Source of the DNA: CAWUEX02 sp963921305
GTDB lineage: Bacteria > Pseudomonadota > Alphaproteobacteria > Rhodospirillales > Rhodospirillaceae
DNA: 64,000 nt
Assembly (NCBI GenBank): GCA_963921305.4
Contig: CAWUEX030000002.1
Span: 2,480,001 to 2,544,000 of the forward strand
Direction of reading: 5' to 3'
Shown here piece after piece: positions 23,033 to 30,511 of this stretch; the first letter of the stretch is position 1, and every line of letters starts with the position of its first letter. The notes beneath the pieces were generated by a model. It worked only from the letters and a program-made list of their open reading frames with translations. It did no database searches and was not told the origin of the DNA. Made by a program: the position numbers and the translations under genes.

Positions 23033-23809
23033 ATGCTCAGCGATCTGCTCGCCTTAAACGTATTCAATTTCCTTCTCGTTTTCGCACGCCTATCCGTTGT
23101 GTTTCTGATGATGCCTGGTGTTTCTGCAGGTTATGTCCCGACGCGTATTCGTCTTGCTTTGGCCATGCTGGTGACATTGGTTGCATTGCCCCTGGTTCAG
23201 GACTATCTGCCTGCCCAACCGGAGACGGCAGCGGAACTCACGAAACTGCTGGTGATCGAGGTGTTGATCGGTGGATTTATCGGCGCCGTCATTCAGATGA
23301 TCATGGCCGCGCTAGATATCGCCGGTATGGTGATCAGCCGCTCAGTCGGGTTGATGAACGCGTTTGTCGACGACCCGGTCAGCAGCGCTCAGAGCGCTAT
23401 CATGATCGGGTTCTTGAACATTATCGCGGTGGTGCTGATCTTTTCGACCGGGCTGCACGCCTTCATGATCATGGCTATTGTTGATAGCTACTCTTTGATC
23501 ATGCCCAGCCAGAGCCCGATGACCGGAGACATGCTGAATATGGTCGTCTCGGCCCTCAACGGCGCGTTTCACATCGGACTCAGAATTGCGGCGCCATTCC
23601 TCGTTTATGCGCTGGTCTTCCAAGTGGCGATGGGGGTAATGGCCCGTCTGTCGCCGCAAATGAACATTTTCTTTGTCGCTTTGCCGATTCAAATGATGCT
23701 TGGCATGGCCTTGCTGACCATCGCCCTGCCCGCAATGATGCTGGTGTTTCTCAACCATTTTGACAACAACATCACCAGTTTGTTGACGCCGGGGGTTAAC
23801 GGTGGCTGA
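23033..23809 (+). CDS. fliR: Flagellar type III export protein FliR
   Basis: A 258-residue polytopic membrane protein with at least six hydrophobic segments. Conserved positions include VFARLSVVFLMMPGVSAGYV, TRIRLALAMLVTLVALPLVQ, IEVLIGGFIGAVIQMIMAAL, and the C-terminal MGVMARLSPQMNIFFVALPI then QMMLGMALLTIALP, which is diagnostic. Its stop overlaps the flhB GTG by 8 nt, implying coupling. Confidence 0.96.
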   Translation: MLSDLLALNVFNFLLVFARLSVVFLMMPGVSAGYVPTRIRLALAMLVTLVALPLVQDYLPAQPETAAELTKLLVIEVLIGGFIGAVIQMIMAALDIAGMVISRSVGLMNAFVDDPVSSAQSAIMIGFLNIIAVVLIFSTGLHAFMIMAIVDSYSLIMPSQSPMTGDMLNMVVSALNGAFHIGLRIAAPFLVYALVFQVAMGVMARLSPQMNIFFVALPIQMMLGMALLTIALPAMMLVFLNHFDNNITSLLTPGVNGG

Positions 23810-24869
23810 GGACAAGGACTCAAAAACAGAGGAGCCGACCGCCAAGCGCCTCAGCAAAGCGCGCAGCGAGGGCGATGTTCCTCAATCGCAGGAAATCAAG
23901 AGCTTTGCCATGCTACTGGCGGGTCTGATTGTCATCGGCACGATGGCGCCGACAGTTACAAAACGCTTGGCGGAGTTTCTCACTGTTTTCTTAGAGCGGC
24001 CACACACCATTCCTTTCGACTTGGAGGGAATCAGAAATCTGGTCGTCGAAATCGCGCTTCACGTAAGTGTTATCTTAGCATTGCCAATCGCGACGTTCGC
24101 GCTTGCCGCAGTCATTTCAGGTGTGGCCGTGAACGGGTTTCTTTGGACGCCCAAGAAGCTGCGGCCGAAGTTCTCTCAGCTCAGCCCCATCGCTGGGGTT
24201 AAACGTCTCGTCTCCAAGCAATCTTTGGTCGAAGCCGCAAAGGGGATTCTTAAGATTCTCATCGTGGCGGCGGTGATCGGGTTCGTTGTTATTCCGCTGT
24301 TCACCCACCCGGATCAGCTCGTTGATCGCGATTTTCTACTTACTCTGCAAGAAATTCAGTGGCTCATCCTCTTGATTTTGTTTCTGGTGGTCGTTGTCAT
24401 GGCGATCATCGCCGCAGCGGATTTGGCCTACCAGCGCTACGAGCACAAAGAGAAGCTGAAGATGACCAAGCAGGAGGTCAAAGATGAGCACAAAGAAGCG
24501 GAGGGTGACCCTAAGGTCAAAAGCCGCATCCGTGCCCTGCGTATGGAGCGTCATCGGCAGCGCATGATGGCCGCTGTGCCGTCGGCCAGCGTCGTTATTA
24601 CCAACCCGACCCACTACGCCGTTGCCCTCAAGTACGACATGGATGAAATGCATGCGCCGGTTCTGGTGGCTAAAGGGGTTGACTATCTCGCTCGCCGCAT
24701 TCGCCAAATCGCGGACGAACACGATGTCCCCATGGTCGAAAACCCGCCGCTGGCACGAGCTCTCTACGCAGCCGTAGAAGTTGATCAGGAAATTCCGCCG
24801 GAGCACTATAAGGCCGTTGCCGAGGTTATCGGCTATGTCATGCAGTTCCAGGGGAAACTTGCCAGCTAA
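23802..24869 (+). CDS. flhB: Flagellar export switch protein FlhB
   Basis: A 355-residue protein with a GTG start inside fliR. It begins DSKTEEPTAKRLSKARSEGD, the FlhB signature, then has four transmembrane helices and a cytoplasmic domain with the autocleavage motif NPTH at 268-271 (VVITNPTHYAVALKYDMDEM). Cleavage between Asn and Pro switches export from rod/hook to filament substrates. The window also holds an NPTH-less FlhB-like protein (20757-21053). The cckA start lies inside the 3' end of this gene. Confidence 0.97.
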   Translation: MAEDKDSKTEEPTAKRLSKARSEGDVPQSQEIKSFAMLLAGLIVIGTMAPTVTKRLAEFLTVFLERPHTIPFDLEGIRNLVVEIALHVSVILALPIATFALAAVISGVAVNGFLWTPKKLRPKFSQLSPIAGVKRLVSKQSLVEAAKGILKILIVAAVIGFVVIPLFTHPDQLVDRDFLLTLQEIQWLILLILFLVVVVMAIIAAADLAYQRYEHKEKLKMTKQEVKDEHKEAEGDPKVKSRIRALRMERHRQRMMAAVPSASVVITNPTHYAVALKYDMDEMHAPVLVAKGVDYLARRIRQIADEHDVPMVENPPLARALYAAVEVDQEIPPEHYKAVAEVIGYVMQFQGKLAS

Positions 24870-27408
24870 GACCAGTCTTATTGCCGCGGGAGTCGTCAGC
24901 GGCCTTGCGGCCTTAGGTGTCGCTGCCAATGCGGTCTATCAGTTCGCCCCATGGAGCTGGATCGCGACAGGTGTTCTGGTGGCTTGGGTCGTAGCATTGG
25001 CTTTGGCGTGGTCGTACGTCCGTAATCCGCTGTCTCTCAACGCTCAACTGAACCTCCTCGCGGCTCCGTTCGAGTCTGCGGACGAACCCCGTTTTATAAC
25101 CGACCTGTCCGGCGCTGTGGTCTATGCCAATGGTCCAGCCAGCGATTGGCTGCGTGGAGCTGCTCCACTGGACCGTTTTGCCGAGTTAGCGGCGGAACAG
25201 TATGACGAGAGTGCCGAGTCAGTTGCGCGCCTGTCTCAGGCCGTCCAGTCCGATGTCGCCGATCAAGTCGAAATCCCTCTGCGAGGTGAAATGCCTGAGC
25301 CAGACTGGTTTCAGGTGAAGGTTCGTCCTATCGCAGAACTCACCGGGCACACCATTTGGTCTGTCGAGGACATCACCGCACGCAGAGCCATAAATGACGT
25401 TCTTATCCGTGAGCGTCAGGACCTTGGTGATTTCCTCGATCTCATGCCCACTGGGGTCTATTCGGTCGACGTTGATGGAACGTTTCACTACGTCAATCAA
25501 AGGTTCGCGGAGTGGCTGGGGCGCCGGCCCGATGATCTTGTCGGCAGCGCCTTGGCAGATGCGCTCGCCGGACAAACAGGCCCCGATCCGGACGGGGAAT
25601 GGCATGGCACGGTCAAGTTCAAGCCGGCGACAGGAGACCCCTTCGAGGCGCGGGTGTTTCAAGGCACGTTTGACGATGCCGGTGTCACCCGAACCAGAAC
25701 CATTGTTGTGCGCGATGTGTCCGACGGTGCCGGCCAACAGCCGAGCCTCGGGCTTGGGGGGCCGCACTTTAGATCCGTGTTTGACCTAGCGCCCGTCGCA
25801 GTGGCGATGATCGATGCCGACGGGTCTATCCGTGACTGCAATCAGGCCTTTGCCGCACTTACCGACAGTGATCGTGACGCCATTGTCGGGGACGGCTTTA
25901 CCTCATTCATAAGTGAAGACGATCGCAAGGCGCTGCGCAACGAGCTCGACCGTATCGTAGTTGGCCTGGCGCCACGGGCGCAGGTGGATGTGCGTCTTCG
26001 CGCCAAGCGCGCAAGTAGCACATCTCCCCAAGCGACGGTGTTTCTCGGTCCTATGTCGGCGCCTGGAGACTCCCCATCTGGGGAGACTGAAGGCGCTGTC
26101 GCGCATGTGTTCGATACCACCGAACAGAAAAACCTGGAGGTCCAGTTTGCCCAGGCCCAAAAAATGCAAGCGATGGGCCAGTTGGCGGGTGGCGTGGCCC
26201 ATGACTTTAACAACTTGCTGACAGCTATGATCGGTTTCTGTGATCTGCTGCTGCAACGGCACGCGGCTGGCGATCCGTCTTTCGCCGATATCATGCAGAT
26301 CAAACAAAACGCCAATCGCGCGGCGAATCTGGTGCGCCAGTTGCTCGCTTTCTCGCGCAAGCAACCGCTACAGCCCAAAGAACTCAACTGTACCGACCAC
26401 CTTACGGAACTCTCGCACCTGCTGACACGGCTGATCGGTGAATCGATCCAATTTAAGCTCGTCCATGGCCGCGACCTAGGCGTCGTGCGTGTTGATCCGG
26501 GCCAGTTCGATCAAATCATTATCAATCTGGCCGTGAACGCCCGGGACGCGATGCCCGGCGGTGGCACTCTGACGATTGCGACAGATACCGAGACGTTCAA
26601 GCGAACGACCCAGCTCGGCGCAGAACAGGTTCCGCCTGGCCGCTATGTCACCATCAAGGTTTCGGACAGCGGCAAAGGAATCGCCCGCGAGGATATCGGC
26701 CGCATTTTCGAGCCGTTTTTCTCCACCAAGAAGGAAACCCCAGGAGCGGGGACCGGACTGGGACTGGCGACGGTCTACGGCATCGTCCGCCAGACCGGCG
26801 GCTTTATTCTGGTGGATTCAGCATCGGGCCGGGGGGCGGAATTCACAATATACCTGCCTCGGATCGTTCCAGAGGACGGGGAGGAGCAAATCCAAATCGA
26901 GCCTTCGGCGCTGGCCGTCGAAGGCGTGGAGGCGCAAGCCGCCCAGATCGACATCGCAGCAGACGACCCCGTGGCGCTGGCCGGCCGCGTGGGGGAAGCG
27001 CTCGCGTCGAGTAGAGGGCGCGGCGATCTCTCAGGACAGGGAAAAATTCTACTGGTCGAGGACGAGGATGCCGTCAGAGTTTTTGCCGCGCGGGCGCTGA
27101 AGAATAAGGGTTACGCCGTGATGGAGGCGCGGACGGGAGAACAGGCGATGGATCTTCTGCGCGACTCCCAGGATCTCGATTTACTGATTACCGACATGAT
27201 GATGCCGGGCATGGACGGCGGCACGCTTGCCCGTTTCGTCCGGGTTGAGAGGCCGGAAGTGCGCATCATTCTGATTTCGGGGTACTCGGAAGAGGTCGCG
27301 CGGGGCGATGTTGTCGATAGCCCCGATATTCATTTTCTTCCCAAACCCTTCAGCCTTGGGCAACTTGCCAGCAAGGTGAAGGATGTACTGGAGTTGCCCG
27401 CTGAGTAG
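24859..27408 (+). CDS. cckA: Cell-cycle hybrid histidine kinase CckA
   Basis: About 849 residues from the TTG at 24859. Two transmembrane helices near the N-terminus (about 6-52) are followed by PAS-like modules (about 75-170, 190-290, 300-420). The dimerisation/phosphoacceptor segment is MGQLAGGVAHDFNNLLTAMI (His448). The ATPase domain carries NLAVNARDAM, SDSGKGI and GTGLGLATVYGIV. The receiver domain phospho-Asp is in LLITDMMMPGMDG. The block QIKQNANRAANLVRQLLAFS is a CckA fingerprint. CckA feeds phosphate through ChpT to CtrA and controls division and motility. The start is uncertain: TTG 24859 has AGGGGA but a short spacer, and ATG 24835 is the alternative. It overlaps flhB either way. 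Confidence 0.9.
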   Translation: MPAKTSLIAAGVVSGLAALGVAANAVYQFAPWSWIATGVLVAWVVALALAWSYVRNPLSLNAQLNLLAAPFESADEPRFITDLSGAVVYANGPASDWLRGAAPLDRFAELAAEQYDESAESVARLSQAVQSDVADQVEIPLRGEMPEPDWFQVKVRPIAELTGHTIWSVEDITARRAINDVLIRERQDLGDFLDLMPTGVYSVDVDGTFHYVNQRFAEWLGRRPDDLVGSALADALAGQTGPDPDGEWHGTVKFKPATGDPFEARVFQGTFDDAGVTRTRTIVVRDVSDGAGQQPSLGLGGPHFRSVFDLAPVAVAMIDADGSIRDCNQAFAALTDSDRDAIVGDGFTSFISEDDRKALRNELDRIVVGLAPRAQVDVRLRAKRASSTSPQATVFLGPMSAPGDSPSGETEGAVAHVFDTTEQKNLEVQFAQAQKMQAMGQLAGGVAHDFNNLLTAMIGFCDLLLQRHAAGDPSFADIMQIKQNANRAANLVRQLLAFSRKQPLQPKELNCTDHLTELSHLLTRLIGESIQFKLVHGRDLGVVRVDPGQFDQIIINLAVNARDAMPGGGTLTIATDTETFKRTTQLGAEQVPPGRYVTIKVSDSGKGIAREDIGRIFEPFFSTKKETPGAGTGLGLATVYGIVRQTGGFILVDSASGRGAEFTIYLPRIVPEDGEEQIQIEPSALAVEGVEAQAAQIDIAADDPVALAGRVGEALASSRGRGDLSGQGKILLVEDEDAVRVFAARALKNKGYAVMEARTGEQAMDLLRDSQDLDLLITDMMMPGMDGGTLARFVRVERPEVRIILISGYSEEVARGDVVDSPDIHFLPKPFSLGQLASKVKDVLELPAE

Positions 27409-27429
27409 ACTCAGGCTTGGGAGGTGCTG

Positions 27430-27561
27430 CTATTTAGCGGCGTCTTCGGTCTTGCGTCCAATGGACTGCAAATCCTCGCCAATACCTTCAACAGTGTTGC
27501 AGGCGGTGAATCCGCAGAGCATCAAGAGCGCGACCAACAGGGATGACAGCAGCGATTTCAT
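27430..27561 (-). CDS. Entericidin A/B-family lipopeptide
   Basis: A 43-residue minus-strand gene, too short for most gene callers. A hydrophobic leader (SLLSSLLVALLMLCGF) ends in a lipobox-like FTAC (Cys21), followed by NTVEGIGEDLQSIGRKTEDA, which is the conserved mature sequence of entericidin A/B lipoproteins. These small outer-membrane lipoproteins were linked in E. coli to stationary-phase lysis control. It is convergent to cckA, with 21 nt between the stops. The ribosome site (AGAGG) is distant from the ATG. Confidence 0.82.
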   Translation of the reverse strand: MKSLLSSLLVALLMLCGFTACNTVEGIGEDLQSIGRKTEDAAK

Positions 27562-27758
27562 GGTGTTCGTATTTACCTCTGAAATGTTTTCTCTCGGAGC
27601 GTCAAAGGCTCACAGTAAGCTTTCAAGGGCAGGCCCGGAAGCCAGGTGGACGTCTTCTGGCCTGCCCTCGGATTAAGAACGGGCGGCGCGTCGCGTTGGA
27701 GGCATTGAGCCTATAACAACCCTTTAAGCCATTGTTTTTATGTTATTATTGTCCCATT

Positions 27759-27773
27759 GTTCTGATATTGTTC
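27759..27773 (+). promoter_or_regulatory. LexA (SOS) box of recA, GTTC-N7-GTTC
   Basis: GTTCTGATATTGTTC (27759-27773) is the direct-repeat LexA operator form known from alphaproteobacteria, GTTC-N7-GTTC. It lies 87 nt before the recA ATG. It overlaps a possible -35 (TTGTTC, 27757-27762), with TAGACA 18 nt further on as a possible -10. Confidence 0.82.
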
Positions 27774-27860
27774 TTTTTTCTAGACATAGAGAACAAAATA
27801 GGTACATTAGCTCTCATTGCACATGCCGGAAGGTCGGCTTAAACACGAAGGGAGCCAGAT

Positions 27861-28955
27861 ATGGCCGAAGCAAATCTCAGGGTGGTGGAGAACAAGGACG
27901 CCATGGATAAGACCAAGGCTCTCGACGCAGCGCTTACTCAGATCGAACGCTCCTTTGGCAAGGGGTCGATTATGCGCCTCGGTCAGCGTGAAACCGCTGT
28001 CGATATTGAAGCTATTCCGACCGGTTCTCTCAGTCTTGACCTTGCGCTGGGTATAGGTGGCTTGCCACGCGGCCGCATCATTGAAATCTACGGCCCTGAA
28101 AGCTCAGGTAAGACAACCCTAGCTCTTCACGTCATCGCTGAAGCGCAAAAGATGAGCGGGGCGTGTGCCTTTATCGACGCTGAACATGCGCTTGATCCGG
28201 GGTACGCCCGCAAGCTTGGCGTTGATTTGGATGACCTTCTGATTTCCCAACCGGACGCCGGTGAACAAGCGCTCGAAATTGCTGACACGCTTGTCCGTTC
28301 CGGGGCTATCGATGTGCTTGTCATCGACTCCGTCGCGGCCCTGACACCGAGGGCCGAACTTGAAGGCGAGATGGGTGACACCCATGTCGGTCTGCAGGCG
28401 CGCTTGATGAGCCAGGCGTTACGTAAGCTCACTGCTTCCGTCGCTCGCTCCAACACCATGATTATCTTCATCAATCAAATCCGCATGAAGATTGGCGTTA
28501 TGTTTGGTAACCCTGAAACCACGACGGGCGGCAATGCACTCAAGTTTTATTCTTCGGTTCGTTTGGATATTCGCCGTATCGGCCAGATCAAGGATCGCGA
28601 CGATGTGGTCGGTAACCAGACCCGGGTCAAAGTCGTCAAAAACAAAGTGGCTCCGCCATTTAAGCAGGTCGAGTTCGACATCATGTATGGCGAAGGCGTA
28701 TCCAAGACCGGTGAGCTCCTCGACTTAGGTGTAAAGGCCGGATTGGTCGAGAAGTCCGGGTCCTGGTTCTCCTACAACTCTGAGCGCATTGGCCAGGGCC
28801 GTGAGAACGCTAAAAACTTCCTTAAAGAAAACACAGATATGGCCGCAGATATTGAACATCAGATCCGCGTCAATGCCGGGCTCGTTGCTGACACCATGAT
28901 TGGTGACGCCGAAGAGGGCGATGGCGACGAAAAAGAGACGCCTGCAGCCGAATAA
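27861..28955 (+). CDS. recA: DNA recombinase RecA
   Basis: A 364-residue RecA. The Walker A motif is GPESSGKTT at about residues 78-86. Other signatures are IEAIPTGSLSLDLALGIGGL then PRGRIIEIYG, ALTPRAELEGEMGDTHVGLQ then ARLMSQALRKLT, and INQIRMKIGVMFGNPETTTG then GNALKFY. It drives homologous strand exchange and LexA self-cleavage. An acidic C-terminal tail (EEGDGDEKETPAAE) is normal. The ATG has AGGGAG upstream. Control by the SOS box above is expected. Confidence 0.98.
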   Translation: MAEANLRVVENKDAMDKTKALDAALTQIERSFGKGSIMRLGQRETAVDIEAIPTGSLSLDLALGIGGLPRGRIIEIYGPESSGKTTLALHVIAEAQKMSGACAFIDAEHALDPGYARKLGVDLDDLLISQPDAGEQALEIADTLVRSGAIDVLVIDSVAALTPRAELEGEMGDTHVGLQARLMSQALRKLTASVARSNTMIIFINQIRMKIGVMFGNPETTTGGNALKFYSSVRLDIRRIGQIKDRDDVVGNQTRVKVVKNKVAPPFKQVEFDIMYGEGVSKTGELLDLGVKAGLVEKSGSWFSYNSERIGQGRENAKNFLKENTDMAADIEHQIRVNAGLVADTMIGDAEEGDGDEKETPAAE

Positions 28956-28988
28956 GAGTTTCTCCAGTCCCCGATCCCCTCGGGCCTC

Positions 28989-29030
28989 GCAGCGGCGGTG
29001 CACCCCTCAGCCCGCCGCTGCACGCTTTTT
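28989..29030 (+). terminator. Rho-independent terminator after recA
   Basis: A 10-bp stem GCAGCGGCGG / CCGCCGCTGC (28989-28998 and 29012-29021) with a 13-nt loop, then ACGCTTTTT. It separates recA from the downstream small genes. Confidence 0.75.
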
Positions 29031-29134
29031 CTGCGTCCGACTGCCAACATGTCTTGCCGCAGCCTCTAAGGGCTCTAACATGGCCGTCACGTGGTGAGGG
29101 TCTGTTGTAGTTGGCGGATAGGGGGAATGGATAA

Positions 29135-29608
29135 ATGCCTGCGTTTGATCGCGCTTATTACATCAAGCTTGTTGAAGAAGACTATTTTGGCAACGTTATG
29201 CGGGAGGATATTCCTGCTGCATGTGCCTGTTTCACGGTAGATTCAGAAGTGGTGATTTACCACGGCGACAATGAAGTCAGGCGCTTTTACGGTACGCCCA
29301 AAGATGATCAGCTCCCACTAGAGGCGTTTTATGACCACTTGCTAGGCAATTACGACGCCAAATTTGAACACTTTGAGCACACGGTCGATGTCGAGCATCA
29401 GAGATGTGCCGCGAACTTTCTGGTGACCCTTACACCCAAGCCGGGGTCGGACTACGAAGCGACCGGCACACTCACGCTTAACAATTCGAACTTTTTCCGC
29501 TGCCGGGACGGGAAGATTTATTTCATGGTCATCTACTATGCCAACCCGACCCTCGGGGCGAAACTCGGAACGCAAACGCTAAGCCCGACTGGATTTCCGA
29601 AAAACTAA
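29135..29608 (+). CDS. NTF2/SnoaL-like protein
   Basis: A 157-residue cytoplasmic protein with an NTF2-like pattern: an N-terminal helix (DRAYYIKLVEEDYFGNVMRE), CFTVDSEVVIYHGDNEVRRF, LEAFYDHLLGNYDAKFEHFE, and terminal strands with SNFFRCRDGKIYFMVIYYAN. This resembles SnoaL/ketosteroid-isomerase-like proteins. The ATG has GGGGGAATGG upstream. It is followed 39 nt later by a methyltransferase gene; together they sit between recA and alaS. The ligand and reaction are unknown. Confidence 0.75.
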   Translation: MPAFDRAYYIKLVEEDYFGNVMREDIPAACACFTVDSEVVIYHGDNEVRRFYGTPKDDQLPLEAFYDHLLGNYDAKFEHFEHTVDVEHQRCAANFLVTLTPKPGSDYEATGTLTLNNSNFFRCRDGKIYFMVIYYANPTLGAKLGTQTLSPTGFPKN

Positions 29609-29647
29609 CGAGTCACCAGATTAGCGCTCTCATCCGGGAACCGCAGA

Positions 29648-30409
29648 ATGACGCAGGCGTATGACGCTATTGGCCGGACTTACACGGCAACGCGAAGCGC
29701 CGATCCACGCATCGAGGCGCAAATTCAGGCCGCGCTCGGAGATGCAGTTTCAGTTCTGAATGTGGGTGCCGGTACGGGCAGCTACGAACCTCAGAGTGTT
29801 TCATCCGGGCGTTTGGTTGCGGCCCTTGAACCCTCCCTCACAATGATTGGCCAGCGCTCCTCCACAGCGGCGCCAGTTGTATGTGGAGTCAGTGAGGCGT
29901 TGCCATTCGAAGCCGATTGTTTCGAAGCCGTGATGGCTATTCTGACAGTCCATCACTGGAGCGATCAGATCCTGGGGTTGAGGGAGTTGCGCCGCGTCGC
30001 CTCTCGCCACGTTGTCATCCTTACGTTTGACCCCGCATTCAGTCACTCGTTCTGGCTCATTCGCGACTATCTACAAGGCAATGCACAAATCGATCGTGAT
30101 AAGTTTCCACCTATCGCTGTCTACAAGGACGTATTTCCTAATCTGAAAGTCGAGCCGGTGCCTATACCTGCGGACTGCCGGGATGGTTTTCTATGCGCCT
30201 ATTGGAAACGACCCGACGCATATCTCCTGCCTGAGGTTCAGGCCGGCATATCGAGCTTTGCTGCCCTCCCGCAGCCAGACGTTGAACGCGGTATGGCGCT
30301 GTTGTCTGATGATCTGCAGTCCGGAGCCTGGCAGGACAGAAATCAGGAGCTGGCAGGTCTGTCTGAGAACGACTACGGCTACCGGCTTATTATCGCCGAA
30401 GTCGAATAG
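29648..30409 (+). CDS. Class I SAM-dependent methyltransferase
   Basis: A 253-residue Rossmann methyltransferase. The SAM-binding motif I reads VLNVGAGTGSYEP, followed by VAALEPSLTMIGQRSS and a methyltransferase-11-type block (VSEALPFEADCFEAVMAILT, VHHWSDQILGLRELRRVASR). Its substrate is unknown. The C-terminal part (PVPIPADCRDGFLCAYWKRP) resembles small-molecule methyltransferases. It is adjacent to an NTF2-like gene, which may act in the same pathway. A weak hairpin (AGGGTC / GACCCT) follows at 30424-30440. Confidence 0.85.
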   Translation: MTQAYDAIGRTYTATRSADPRIEAQIQAALGDAVSVLNVGAGTGSYEPQSVSSGRLVAALEPSLTMIGQRSSTAAPVVCGVSEALPFEADCFEAVMAILTVHHWSDQILGLRELRRVASRHVVILTFDPAFSHSFWLIRDYLQGNAQIDRDKFPPIAVYKDVFPNLKVEPVPIPADCRDGFLCAYWKRPDAYLLPEVQAGISSFAALPQPDVERGMALLSDDLQSGAWQDRNQELAGLSENDYGYRLIIAEVE

Positions 30410-30511
30410 GGGCGATTCTGGACAGGGTCAGCGCGACCCTTTAAAACCCTGCCCCTCAGCTATCCGGGACGCTTTTTACAAGCTGAGCTTTACATGGACT
30501 AGACTGGTCTG

